In this document: piece after piece, positions 25,793 to 34,717 of the stretch
Numbering within the stretch: position 1 is the stretch's first letter
Layout: every line of letters begins with the position of its first letter
NCBI RefSeq assembly: GCF_014193695.1
Contig: NZ_JACHZR010000004.1
Coordinates: 124,001-188,000, forward strand
Direction of reading: 5' to 3'
DNA from: Rhizobium sp. BK316
GTDB taxonomy: Bacteria > Pseudomonadota > Alphaproteobacteria > Rhizobiales > Rhizobiaceae
DNA: 64,000 nt
Program-made: the position numbers and the translations under genes
Notes under the pieces: generated by a model
Databases searched by the model: none
What the model saw: only the letters and a program-made list of their open reading frames with translations
What the model was told of the DNA's origin: nothing

Positions 25793-26191
25793 ATGGAGAT
25801 CGACGATCTCAGGCTCCTGGCGGGTAAGCATCTGCTCATTGTCGAAAGCGGTGACTTGGTCGCCGACGCGGTGCGGCTTGCGCTGGAAAAGGCCGGGGTC
25901 GTCATCGTCGGACCTGCGTCATCAGCCGAGATCGGCCTGGCGCTGCTCGATATTGCCAGGATCGACGGCGCCATTCTGGATATACGCATCGAGGGCGACG
26001 TGGTGTTTCCGCTCGCCGAGCGGCTGCAGGATGCCCAGATACCCTTTGTTTTCGCGATGTCTGTTTTTGCGATGCCTCATGCCGATGCGGATATTGCCGC
26101 AAGATATGGCGGCTATCTGCTCAGTGAGAACCCCTCCGCACTTGCCGAGATCGCCAAGGCGCTCTTTGCGTCGCGCGAAAACGGCGGCTGA
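25793..26191 (+). CDS. Stand-alone response-regulator receiver domain, atypical
   Basis: A 132-residue single receiver domain with no output domain. The phosphoacceptor position is kept (Asp63 in GAILDIRIEG) and the acidic cluster is reduced to VESGD. The conserved Thr/Ser and Lys are not clear: the segment where a KP motif is expected reads GGYLLSENPSALAEI. It may be a pseudo-receiver or a phosphate sink. The start at 25793 (MEIDDLRLL) has GCGGGG just upstream; ATG 25772 is an alternative. No cognate kinase is adjacent. Confidence 0.75.
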   Translation: MEIDDLRLLAGKHLLIVESGDLVADAVRLALEKAGVVIVGPASSAEIGLALLDIARIDGAILDIRIEGDVVFPLAERLQDAQIPFVFAMSVFAMPHADADIAARYGGYLLSENPSALAEIAKALFASRENGG

Positions 26192-26343
26192 GTCCGGCCT
26201 TTCAGACGCCGGCAGCATACCTATTGTGCGTTATCGTACCAAGATGCCCATTTATGGAACGAACAGGAGGCTGCCCCTTTTCTCTGAGTAGCGGAGACGT
26301 CGATTTCCGAGGGATCCACATCAAGAGCCCTCCATATGAACGG

Positions 26344-26437
26344 CTACGGCATCGGCCCGAAATTCGGAATCGATTTTCAGAAAGCTTGATGCGTAGTTTC
26401 AAAGAGTTAGTGCGTCCAAGTGGACGCACGGCGCTCC
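26344..26437 (-). repeat. RIME-like repeat, reverse orientation, internally deleted
   Basis: A 94-bp copy starting CTACGGCATCGGCCCG and ending GTGGACGCACGGCGCTCC. It lacks about 11 bases of the arm between GAGTTAG and TGCGTCC that the 22439 copy has. It ends 13 bp before the sigma-factor start codon and is inverted relative to the copy at 26943, so the sigma gene is framed by two copies pointing opposite ways. Confidence 0.85.
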
Positions 26438-26450
26438 AGGGAGCAGGGAC

Positions 26451-26945
26451 ATGAAACATTCCCGCGACGTTCTTCAAGAGGAAGTGGTCACGCTCATTCC
26501 GGCGCTCAGGGCATTCGCCCGCACCTTTTACCGGTCGTCCGTGGATGCGGACGATCTCGTGCAGGAAACGCTCGTCAGGGCACTCGGCAATATCGAGCAG
26601 TTCAAACAGGGCACGAGGATGAAATCCTGGCTGTTCACGATCATGCGCAATGCCTTCTGCACGCGCTTCCGCCTCAGGCAGCGCGAGACGCTCGGTTCGG
26701 AGGAATGTGTTTCGTCGCAGGGCAGCGTGCCGGCCGATCAGGAATGGCATCTGCGCGGCCATGAATTGGAGGCTGCCTGCGGACACCTGCCGGAGCCTTA
26801 CCGCGCCGCCTTCGCCTTCATCTTCGTGGACGGGCGCTCCTATGAGGAAGCGGCAGACCATTTCCATTGCCCGATCGGCACCATCAAGAGCCGGGTGAAC
26901 CGCGCCCGCCACCGCATTGCGCACGATATCGGCTATTATCATTAG
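26451..26945 (+). CDS. ECF RNA polymerase sigma factor, EcfG-like
   Basis: A 164-residue sigma factor with region 2 (LIPALRAFARTFYRSSVDAD, then DLVQETLVRALGNIEQFKQG and MKSWLFTIMRNAFCTRFRLR) and region 4 (HLPEPYRAAFAFIFVDGRSY, then GTIKSRVNRARHRIAHDI). The region 2 wording is close to the EcfG (general stress) group of alphaproteobacteria. No nepR or phyR gene is adjacent, so it looks like an additional orphan EcfG-type sigma. The gene sits between two inverted RIME-like repeats, and its TAG stop is formed by the first bases of the downstream copy (TAGAGCGCC). Confidence 0.9.
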   Translation: MKHSRDVLQEEVVTLIPALRAFARTFYRSSVDADDLVQETLVRALGNIEQFKQGTRMKSWLFTIMRNAFCTRFRLRQRETLGSEECVSSQGSVPADQEWHLRGHELEAACGHLPEPYRAAFAFIFVDGRSYEEAADHFHCPIGTIKSRVNRARHRIAHDIGYYH

Positions 26946-27044
26946 AGCGCCGTGCGTCCATTCGGACGCACAAAGGACGCTCTAACTCTTTGAATCTACG
27001 CATCAGGCTTTCCGTCGATTACGATTTTCGGGCCGATGCTGTAG
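26943..27044 (+). repeat. RIME-like repeat, forward orientation, overlapping the sigma stop codon
   Basis: A 102-bp element, TAGAGCGCCGTGCGTCC through CTCTTTGAATCTACGCATCA to GATTTTCGGGCCGATGCTGT with a final AG. The first palindrome (TGCGTCC/GGACGCA inside AGAGCG/CGCTCT) is intact. The second palindrome has a small rearrangement (TCGATTACGATTTTCG). It fills the gap between the convergent sigma and Crp/Fnr genes and may act as their shared terminator. Confidence 0.9.
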
Positions 27045-27056
27045 CCCGAATTGTCG

Positions 27057-27788
27057 CTAGACGGTGTCCGGCTCCTTGAGTTCGCCGATCAGCCGGCGAT
27101 ATTCCCGCTCGGCACGACCATAGGAATCGCCGGCGAATTCTTCGAGGCCCGCCCGGTTGCGGACGGTGACCATGCTGCGCTCCGACCAGATGAGCAGCCT
27201 GCCTTCCAGATCATGCAGCGCGTTGGTGATGCTGGCCCGCCTGACCGACAGCATGAGGGCCAGGAACTCGTGCGTCAGGCCGATCTGGTCGCCGTCGATG
27301 CGGTCATGGCACATCAGGATCCAGCGCGCCAGCCGCGGCTCGATGGAATGATTGGCATTGGCAAGCGAGGTGAAAGCCGCCTGGACGATGAACGTCTGGA
27401 CATAGCGGTTCAGGAGCCGGCGCAGTGACGGTGCGGCCTTCAGCGCTTCCTGCAGCGGCTCCACGGCGATGCGCGAACCACGCCCTTCCACCTGCATGAA
27501 AATGTCGAAGGTCGCGTGCGTGCTGTCGAGAATCGGCGTCAGCGGCGCGATGCCTTCGCGCCCGACGATGCCGACCTCGCTCGATCGGTCGGCCGCCGAT
27601 CTCGCGATGATCGAGGCGATGCCATCCTGGATGAAATAACAATGTTTCACCTGATGGCCTGATGTCGACAGCGCAAAGCCCCGCGGCAGGGCAAGCGGCT
27701 CCAGGTGAGGGGCCAGATGCGGTCTCGCCTCATCGTCCATCCTTGCGAGCAATATATTGTCGCCCGCCGCGTAAAGCGCCTTGTCCAT
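27057..27788 (-). CDS. Crp/Fnr family transcriptional regulator
   Basis: A 243-residue regulator with an N-terminal cyclic-nucleotide-binding-like beta-roll (PRGFALSTSGHQVKHCYFIQ, then SSEVGIVGREGIAPLTPILD) and a C-terminal helix-turn-helix (EFLALMLSVRRASITNALHD, then LEGRLLIWSERSMVTVRNR). There is no N-terminal Cys cluster, so it is not an oxygen-sensing FNR with an Fe-S cluster. This is a large rhizobial subgroup of uncharacterised Crp-like proteins. GAGGAAAG precedes ATG 27788. A palindrome (27883-27896) lies upstream. Confidence 0.9.
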   Translation of the reverse strand: MDKALYAAGDNILLARMDDEARPHLAPHLEPLALPRGFALSTSGHQVKHCYFIQDGIASIIARSAADRSSEVGIVGREGIAPLTPILDSTHATFDIFMQVEGRGSRIAVEPLQEALKAAPSLRRLLNRYVQTFIVQAAFTSLANANHSIEPRLARWILMCHDRIDGDQIGLTHEFLALMLSVRRASITNALHDLEGRLLIWSERSMVTVRNRAGLEEFAGDSYGRAEREYRRLIGELKEPDTV

Positions 27789-27882
27789 GGCTTTCCTCTT
27801 CGTGAAACCATCAGACTCGAGACAACGGCCGAGGTTCCCGCTTGCGGTCGATTTGCCGGCAACTCCTGCGGCCCTTACATTG

Positions 27883-27896
27883 TCACCAAATGGTGA
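27883..27896. promoter_or_regulatory. Palindrome upstream of the Crp/Fnr gene
   Basis: TCACCA (27883-27888) and TGGTGA (27891-27896) form an inverted repeat with an AA spacer, 95 bp upstream of the Crp/Fnr start and 105 bp before the divergent DUF982 gene. It could be an operator for the regulator itself. This is inferred from symmetry and position only. Confidence 0.4.
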
Positions 27897-28000
27897 TCTT
27901 ATTTGGGATATTCAGAGCGCCCCCGTGGGAACTTTGTTCCGGCCGTCGCGTTTGAAGGGCCGAAACGATCAATCGGGGGCAGGCAGCGGCGCTATTCATC

Positions 28001-28252
28001 ATGTCAGATTGGACCATACCCTTGCATATCCGGCTTCCAGGGCAGGAGAGCCTCATTACCGTGCGTGGAACAGGCCACGCGGCAGCACTTCTCGCCGAAA
28101 AGTGGCCTGTCACCTACGGTCTGGCCTTCGAGAATGCGCTGGCCTCCTTTGCGGCCGTCTCGGAAGGCGAGCTTCTGCCAGACGAGGCGCGGGAAGCCTT
28201 CATCGATGCGGCCGATGCCGCCGGCGTCCGCTGCATCGATGACGAAGCCTGA
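28001..28252 (+). CDS. DUF982 domain-containing protein
   Basis: An 83-residue member of the DUF982 family, small cytoplasmic proteins found in many copies in Rhizobiales genomes. The pattern LAEKWPVTYGLAFENALASF and DEAREAFIDAADAAGVRC is typical. Function is unknown. The start at 28001 (MSDWTIPLHIRLPGQ) has only a weak ribosome-binding site. It is divergent from the Crp/Fnr gene, sharing a 212-bp upstream region. Confidence 0.85.
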   Translation: MSDWTIPLHIRLPGQESLITVRGTGHAAALLAEKWPVTYGLAFENALASFAAVSEGELLPDEAREAFIDAADAAGVRCIDDEA

Positions 28253-28279
28253 TATCGCCGTCATGCGCCGGTGCGAGCT

Positions 28280-28456
28280 TCATGTAAAGACATAGAGCAC
28301 CAGCCCCAGCAGGACGCAGCCGGCAAGGCCGGCGAAGAAGATCACGCGCCGTGTTCTTGTCCGCAGAATGATTTCGCCGCCGCGCGCGTCCTGCGCGGAA
28401 AAGACCCTCTCTTCGGTGTCGCCGCTATCGGCGGCTCCGGATTTTTCCTCTGTCAT
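28280..28456 (-). CDS. Small single-pass membrane protein
   Basis: A 58-residue protein, beginning MTEEKSGAADSGDTEERVFS, with an acidic soluble N-terminus and a C-terminal membrane helix (VIFFAGLAGCVLLGLVLYVF). GAAAGG precedes ATG 28456. I believe similar short proteins occur in other rhizobia, without known function. It is convergent with DUF982 and divergent from the flagellin gene. Confidence 0.65.
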   Translation of the reverse strand: MTEEKSGAADSGDTEERVFSAQDARGGEIILRTRTRRVIFFAGLAGCVLLGLVLYVFT

Positions 28457-28684
28457 GGTCGTGCCTTTCCTTCCCCGCTCAGTGCCGAACCTCCGGGGTG
28501 GCGGCAGGTTCCCAGGCGCGGAGGGGGCTGGGTGAGAGCAGGTGTTTTGGCCGGCCATAAGATCAATGGGTAATTTAGCAGGGGATTGTTAACCTTGCGC
28601 CCGATAAGTTTTTCATCCTCGGGTGCATGAAGCATCGATTCTCCTGTCCAATGATCACTTTCTCGTTGAATAACAGAGCCTTTG

Positions 28685-29620
28685 ATGTCGTCGATCATCA
28701 CGAACAATTCCGCCATGGCCGCACTTCAGACACTTCGCAACGTGAACGGCAGCCTTCAGGATACGCAGCAGCGCGTCTCCTCGGGTTACCGGATCGACAA
28801 GGCAGCCGACAACGCCGCCTATTGGTCGATCGCCACGACCATGCGTTCGGACAACAAGGCGCTCTCGGCGGTTTCGGATGCGTTGGGCCTTGGTGCGGCA
28901 AAGGTGGACACGGCCTATACCGCGATGTCGAGCGCCATCGACGTGGTGAGCGAGATCAAGGCGAAGCTCGTCGCCGCTTCGGAGAAGGGCGTCGACAGGG
29001 CCAAGGTGCAGGAAGAGATTGATCAGCTGCAGGATCAGTTGCTGAGCATTGCCCGGTCGGCCTCATTCTCCGGCGAGAACTGGATGATCGCCATCGACCT
29101 GACGACCCGCTCGGTCGTGTCCTCCTTCGTGCGCGACGGCAGCGGCAATGTGAAGGTCACGATGACGGATTATGTCGCCAGGAGCAGCAATCCCCTTGAT
29201 TTGAATACCCTGTTCGGTGCCTGGGCGACCGGCGGCAGCCTCGAAAATCTCGATGAGGGCATCCTCGGCACGAACGTGGGAAAGTTATCTGGTCAGTCGG
29301 TCTACGCACTCGACATCACGACGCTCACCACGTCGGGCGGCATCGGCAACGCGCTGCAGGATGTGGAGCAGGCGTTGGGCCTGATGGTCGCCACGGCTTC
29401 CGAGCTCGGCTCGCTGCAGAAGCGCATCGCCATGCAGGAGGATTTCGTCTCCACGCTCAGCGATTCCACCGACAGCGGCGTCGGGCGGCTGGTCGATGCC
29501 GATATGGAGGCGGAGTCCTCGCGATTATCGGCGCTGCAGACGCAGCAGCAACTGGCAGTGCAATCGCTCTCCATCGCCAACAGCGCGCCGCAGAACATTC
29601 TGTCGCTCTTCCGGAGCTGA
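28685..29620 (+). CDS. Flagellin (orphan copy)
   Basis: A 311-residue flagellin. The N-terminal D0/D1 region is SSIITNNSAMAALQTLRNVN followed by QQRVSSGYRIDKAADNAAYW, and the C-terminal region is LSALQTQQQLAVQSLSIANS then APQNILSLFRS. The central part is short, as in rhizobial complex-filament flagellins. Rhizobia usually encode several flagellins in the fla/mot/fli cluster; none of those genes is near here, so this is an isolated copy. No strong ribosome-binding site is seen before ATG 28685, so expression may be low. Confidence 0.92.
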   Translation: MSSIITNNSAMAALQTLRNVNGSLQDTQQRVSSGYRIDKAADNAAYWSIATTMRSDNKALSAVSDALGLGAAKVDTAYTAMSSAIDVVSEIKAKLVAASEKGVDRAKVQEEIDQLQDQLLSIARSASFSGENWMIAIDLTTRSVVSSFVRDGSGNVKVTMTDYVARSSNPLDLNTLFGAWATGGSLENLDEGILGTNVGKLSGQSVYALDITTLTTSGGIGNALQDVEQALGLMVATASELGSLQKRIAMQEDFVSTLSDSTDSGVGRLVDADMEAESSRLSALQTQQQLAVQSLSIANSAPQNILSLFRS

Positions 29621-29854
29621 AGGAGAGCGCCGTAGCGAGCGCCGTCTTCAGGATGTTTCCAAACAAAGGAGAAACGCAAAAGTTTCAAACGCGCATATTT
29701 TTCCCTTCAGCGCGGCTGCAGGGTCGCTTGCAGGCCTTGAAGCGGGGCATGCGGCGCGGCTCGATAGAAAATTTTTGCGTTCTGCATTTTGTATGGAACT
29801 CTCTGCTCCCTTATGCGTTTGGCAGCATCTTCAAGGAGCGATCGGGAGGAAATC

Positions 29855-30088
29855 ATGCAACCGAATATCAGAACGGATGCGCCTGACCGCTGGATCGGTG
29901 CCGTGGAGCTTGCGATCGTGCAGAAGGCCTTCAACAGGCTTTGCGCAGAGCGGGGTCTGTCGCGCGACTGCAAGGAAGCGCGTGAACTCGCTCGTATGAC
30001 AATCGACCTTTACCAGCAGGGCGCCGACAGCGAGTACAAGCTGCACACCATGCTGTCGGGTTCCGATTTCAAGACACCGGCCCTGTGA
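29855..30088 (+). CDS. Small conserved rhizobial protein
   Basis: A 77-residue cytoplasmic protein (AFNRLCAERGLSRDCKEARE, LARMTIDLYQQGADSEYKLH). GGGAGG lies seven bases before ATG 29855. I recall similar hypothetical proteins in rhizobia, with no known role. Seven bases separate its stop from the next start, so it forms an operon with the 96-residue protein at 30096. Confidence 0.72.
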   Translation: MQPNIRTDAPDRWIGAVELAIVQKAFNRLCAERGLSRDCKEARELARMTIDLYQQGADSEYKLHTMLSGSDFKTPAL

Positions 30089-30095
30089 GGGGCGC

Positions 30096-30386
30096 ATGGG
30101 CAACATCGTAACATTCCCGCGCCGAAATCTCCGGCCGCCGCGACCATCCTATGTCGGCTCGGCAAGGCAGGTGGAAGGAAGGATCGCCATTCTGGAGACG
30201 ATCGCGAAGATCACCGTTCGCGACAGCGCGTTTACACCCTATGAACAGGCGGCGCTGCTGGCAAAGCTGAGGACCGCCATGCGGGCGGAATGCGTTGCAC
30301 ATAAGCTCGCGCCGGAAGAACAGCTCGAAACGATGCGCTATGCCGAGCGGCTTCTCCACGATATCCTCGACAGCCTCAACGGCTGA
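30096..30386 (+). CDS. Small helical protein, second gene of the pair
   Basis: A 96-residue protein with a basic N-terminus (NIVTFPRRNLRPPRPSYVGS) and an otherwise helical body (EGRIAILETIAKITVRDSAF, LETMRYAERLLHDILDSLNG). GAGGGG precedes ATG 30096. It sits seven bp after the previous gene. No named family is recognised; a regulatory or adaptor role is possible but unsupported. Confidence 0.68.
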   Translation: MGNIVTFPRRNLRPPRPSYVGSARQVEGRIAILETIAKITVRDSAFTPYEQAALLAKLRTAMRAECVAHKLAPEEQLETMRYAERLLHDILDSLNG

Positions 30387-30478
30387 CGCAGCTCCCTTCA
30401 CATCTTCTTGCGTCTCAGCCCCTTCCGGCCGCCATGTCGCGGTTGCGGAGCGCCATCTGCTCGTGCGAACATGCGTCC

Positions 30479-30961
30479 ATGCTGATCCGACCTGCCAGAG
30501 CGGAAGACCGCAGCGCCATCTGGACGATCCTGGAACCTGTCATCCGGGCGGGCGAGACCTATACGCTCGACGGCGACATGAGCGAAGCCGATGCGCTCGA
30601 CTACTGGCTCGGCTCCGACAAGGAAACATTCGTCGCCGATGACGGCGGCAGCATCGTCGGCACCTATTATATCAAGGCCAATCAGGCTGGCGGCGGCAAT
30701 CACGTCTGCAATTGCGGTTATATGACCGCGCCGCCGGCGGCGGGCCAGGGTGTGGCGCGCATCATGCACCAGCATTCGCTTGCCCATGCGCGCCAGCGCG
30801 GCTTCCGGGCCATGCAGTTCAATTTCGTCGTCAGTTCCAACGAGCGGGCAGTGCGGCTGTGGCAGTCGCTCGATTTTCAGGTGGTCGGCCGGCTTCCCGG
30901 GGCGTTCAATCATCCTGATCTCGGCTATGTCGATGCGCTCGTGATGTATCGGGATCTTTGA
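30479..30961 (+). CDS. GNAT family N-acetyltransferase
   Basis: A 160-residue acetyltransferase. The acetyl-CoA-binding region reads NCGYMTAPPAAGQGVARIMH (a variant of the Q/RxxGxG/A motif), followed by the beta-5/alpha-4 part (MQFNFVVSSNERAVRLWQSL, then DFQVVGRLPGAF). The arrangement resembles phosphinothricin-type GNATs. The start at ATG 30479 (MLIRPARAED) is the family-typical one. Substrate unknown. Confidence 0.88.
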   Translation: MLIRPARAEDRSAIWTILEPVIRAGETYTLDGDMSEADALDYWLGSDKETFVADDGGSIVGTYYIKANQAGGGNHVCNCGYMTAPPAAGQGVARIMHQHSLAHARQRGFRAMQFNFVVSSNERAVRLWQSLDFQVVGRLPGAFNHPDLGYVDALVMYRDL

Positions 30962-31034
30962 TGTTGGAGGGCGTAGTTTACAAGGACCTCGCCTCAAACT
31001 GAGACCAACCTATTTTAACACACCAGAAAAAAGA

Positions 31035-31055
31035 AAGCCGGCCTAGGGCCGGCTT
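31035..31055 (-). terminator. Strong intrinsic terminator, minus strand
   Basis: AAGCCGGCC and GGCCGGCTT pair perfectly (9 bp) around TAG. On the minus strand the stem is followed by TCTTTTTTCTGG, the classic T-tract. On the plus strand it is preceded by A-tracts but not followed by T. It lies 73 bp beyond the GNAT gene, yet it points against that gene. No recognised minus-strand gene feeds into it. Confidence 0.85.
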
Positions 31056-31443
31056 AGACGAACGCGGCTGAACAGGGGATACTGGCCGGTTCCTGGCATT
31101 TCGTGACTGACAATAATTTTCACTACAATGCCGAGGCCAGCAGAGAAGGCGTAACGAGATCGCCGAGAGGGCGGCTCCGCAAAGGGGTGGGCGGCGGGCG
31201 GGAGCCGGTGCTGTCCTCGCGTGTTCTTATGCGGGATGAACATCACCGATTGATGACATCGGGAGCCGGGAAATGATTTTCTTTTCATTGGCCGATTTTC
31301 GCTGTGGATGGGCATCCGATGCCTGACATTGTCGGCGGCTGGAATGATGGTGTGAATTCACTGTTCAGGCTCTTCGGGATGTCAAAGCTTCACAAAGGGG
31401 CTATATAGCGGGCGAATTCGACCTGATATCCGCAAAGAGCCCC
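31056..31443. other. Intergenic stretch upstream of the ABC transporter genes
   Basis: A 388-bp gap between the terminator at 31035-31055 and the ABC genes. On the minus strand there is a short open frame (about 81 codons from an ATG at about 31288) that ends within the terminator stem; it has no family match that I know. A small RNA, a small protein, or only a 5' untranslated region for the ABC genes are all possible. Confidence 0.4.
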
Positions 31444-32366
<923 letters not shown>

Positions 32367-32370
<4 letters not shown>

Positions 32371-33128
32371 ACTTCGAGGCGATCAAGTCGATCTATTATT
32401 TCGAGATGGCGCGCACGCGGCGCACGCTCTTGCAGAGCGTCATTTCGCCCGTCATTTCCACCTCGCTCTATTTCATCGTCTTCGGCGCTGCCATCGGCTC
32501 GCGCATCCAGGAAGTGGAGGGCGTGTCCTACGGCGCCTTCATCACGCCCGGCCTCATCATGCTGACGCTGCTCGGCCAGTGCATCGGCAACGGTTCCTTC
32601 GGCATCTATTTCCCGAAATTCACCGGCACGATCTACGAGATCCTGTCGGCCCCCGTCGCCATGACGGAAATCCTGATCGGCTATGTGGGAGCGGCGGCCA
32701 CCAAGGGCCTGATCATCGGCGTCATCATTCTGCTGACGGCCAATCTCTTCGTCGATGTCCGCATCGAACATCCCTTCATGATGGTGTTGTTCTTCCTGCT
32801 GACTGCGATCAGCTTCAGCCTGTTCGGCTTCATGATCGGCATATGGGCCACGAATTTCGAGCAGCTCAACCTCATCCCCATGCTGGTCGTGCCACCGCTG
32901 ACCTTCCTCGGCGGCAGCTTCTACTCGATCAACATGCTGCCGCCCTTCTGGCAGGCCGTCAGCCATTTCAACCCGGTGCTCTACCTCGTCAGCGGCTTCC
33001 GCTGGAGCTTCTTCGGGATTGCAGACGTCAACCCGCTGGTCAGCCTCGGGATGATCTCGCTGTTTCTGGTGATTTGCCTGAGCACGCTCGGCTGGATTTT
33101 CAAGACGGGGTATAGGCTGCGCAATTGA
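32367..33128 (+). CDS. ABC-2 type permease (YadH-type)
   Basis: A 253-residue permease with six hydrophobic segments and the ABC-2 motif GGSFYSINMLPPFWQAVSHF followed by NPVLYLVSGFRWSF. It begins with GTG 32367 overlapping the ATPase stop. With the YadG-type ATPase it makes a two-component exporter of the drug or polysaccharide family; the chromosomal context gives no substrate clue. Confidence 0.93.
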
Positions 33129-33236
33129 GCGGGCGGACCGCCGCCACGACCAAATCCGCTTAGGCGACATATATTCGTTCACATTTTGTTCGCAACTGCT
33201 AGTCTGGCCTTGCTGTCATTTACGAAGGAGAGAGTC

Positions 33237-34079
33237 GTGGAGGAGCAACAGACCAAATTCGAGCGGTTGAAGGCGCTGCATCAAAGGGATGAGGCATTCG
33301 TCATTCCTAATCCCTGGGATGCCGGTTCGGCCCGAATCCTGACGAGTCTCGGTTTCGAGGCCTTGGCGACGACCAGCGCCGGTTATGCCTTTTCCAAGGG
33401 CAAGCGGGATTCCTTTGCGAGCCTCCAGCGCGGCGAAATTCTCGACAATGCCGCCGAGATCGTCGGCGCCACCGATCTTCCCGTATCGGCCGATCTCGAA
33501 GATGGGTTCGGTGCCGCACCGGAGATCTGCGCCGAAACGATCCGGCTGGCCTGCGAGGTCGGGCTGGTCGGCGGATCGATCGAGGATGCCAGCGGCGAAC
33601 CGGCCCGCCCGATCTATGATCTGTCGCATTCTGTCGAGCGTGTGCAGGCTGCAGCCGAGGCCGCGCGGACACTGCCTTTCCTGTTGACGGCAAGGGCGGA
33701 GAATTTTCTGTGGGAGCGGCCTGATCTCGATGACACGATCAGGCGGCTGCAGGCTTTTTCGGCGGCCGGCGCCGACGTGCTCTATGCGCCCGGCCTGCCT
33801 GACATCGACGCCATCCGGACGGTCTGCGCCGCCGTCGACAAGCCCGTCAATGTGGTGATGGGGCTGAAGGGGCCGCGCTACAGCGTTGCCGAACTCTCGG
33901 CTGCCGGCGTGCGCCGCGTGAGTGTCGGCGGCTCCTTTGCGCGTGCGGCACTCGGCGCGTTATTGCGGGCGGCCGAGGAAGTGAAATCATCGGGCACCTT
34001 TACCTATGCCGCCGATGCGATCCCGGCGGCCACGCTCAGCCAGCTCATGTCGCAGGAGAAGCGAGGCGACCGGGAGTAG
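33237..34079 (+). CDS. Isocitrate lyase/PEP mutase family protein
   Basis: A 280-residue TIM-barrel protein of the ICL/PEPM superfamily. Key segments are FVIPNPWDAGSARILTSLGF, EALATTSAGYAFSKGKRDSF, LPVSADLEDGFG (metal-binding Asp/Glu) and GADVLYAPGLPDIDAIRTVC. The KKCGH motif of true isocitrate lyases is absent, so the enzyme is more like 2-methylisocitrate lyases or oxaloacetate decarboxylases. Translation starts best at GTG 33237, with GGAGAG eight bases upstream. Specific substrate not determined. Confidence 0.88.
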   Translation: MEEQQTKFERLKALHQRDEAFVIPNPWDAGSARILTSLGFEALATTSAGYAFSKGKRDSFASLQRGEILDNAAEIVGATDLPVSADLEDGFGAAPEICAETIRLACEVGLVGGSIEDASGEPARPIYDLSHSVERVQAAAEAARTLPFLLTARAENFLWERPDLDDTIRRLQAFSAAGADVLYAPGLPDIDAIRTVCAAVDKPVNVVMGLKGPRYSVAELSAAGVRRVSVGGSFARAALGALLRAAEEVKSSGTFTYAADAIPAATLSQLMSQEKRGDRE

Positions 34080-34097
34080 GGCTCTATTGATGATCTC

Positions 34098-34544
34098 TCA
34101 TTGCGGATTGGTGATGAGGTCGGGAAATTTGTGGTAGATGCAGTCGCTCATTACGAAGAACGACATGCCGGTATCGCCGATCTCGTAAGATGAAAGCTCC
34201 CACTCGAAGGTGTCATGACCATCATACCCAGCCAGTAATGCCATGAGGCTCAACTCCCGGTACGGTCCTGGCGGAAACATTGCGCCATAGACCGTCACCT
34301 CCTTTCCGGCGAATTCGCCCTTGATGACTCTCCTGATCTCCAGATCCGCCCGGATCATCCGGGTCGGGAATTCGTTCGTCACGATCAAACCGGATTCGCC
34401 GATGAAAAGCGATTTCACGCTGGCCTCGACCACCACCTTCGCCTTTGCCAGCAGCTCATTCTGCGGAGGACATCGCGGCATCCCGACTGCTGGTCGCAGG
34501 CAGAGAACCAACAGGATGAAAATCGCGTGAAAGCCTGTCTGCAT
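34098..34544 (-). CDS. Secreted protein of unknown function
   Basis: A 148-residue protein starting MQTGFHAIFILLVLCLRPAV, a signal peptide, with the rest predicted periplasmic. It contains two Cys (PRCPPQNELLAKA and MSDCIYHKFPD) that could form a disulfide, and a beta-rich middle (GLIVTNEFPTRMIRADLEIR, EFAGKEVTVYGAMFPPGPYR). No known family is recognised. The frame is open further upstream to 34595, but the 34544 start gives a clean signal peptide. Confidence 0.65.
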   Translation of the reverse strand: MQTGFHAIFILLVLCLRPAVGMPRCPPQNELLAKAKVVVEASVKSLFIGESGLIVTNEFPTRMIRADLEIRRVIKGEFAGKEVTVYGAMFPPGPYRELSLMALLAGYDGHDTFEWELSSYEIGDTGMSFFVMSDCIYHKFPDLITNPQ

Positions 34545-34717
34545 GCGCGCGCTCGATGCTCCGGGCATCGGTGTTTCCCCATTCGGGCAGGCCAATTCCT
34601 GCCAGTTGCGCGAAGCTGAACTCGAATTGCGGCTTATCCGCCGCCTAATGATGGCGGCGCGGCGTCAAACAGGTGATGGTTGTAAGTGCGAAATGACGGG
34701 ACGCGGATGTCTGCCAA

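Noticed and set aside
26451..26945. Full general stress response locus (phyR-nepR-ecfG)
   Set aside because: Only the sigma-like gene is here; the nearby receiver lacks the sigma-like domain of PhyR and no nepR is seen.
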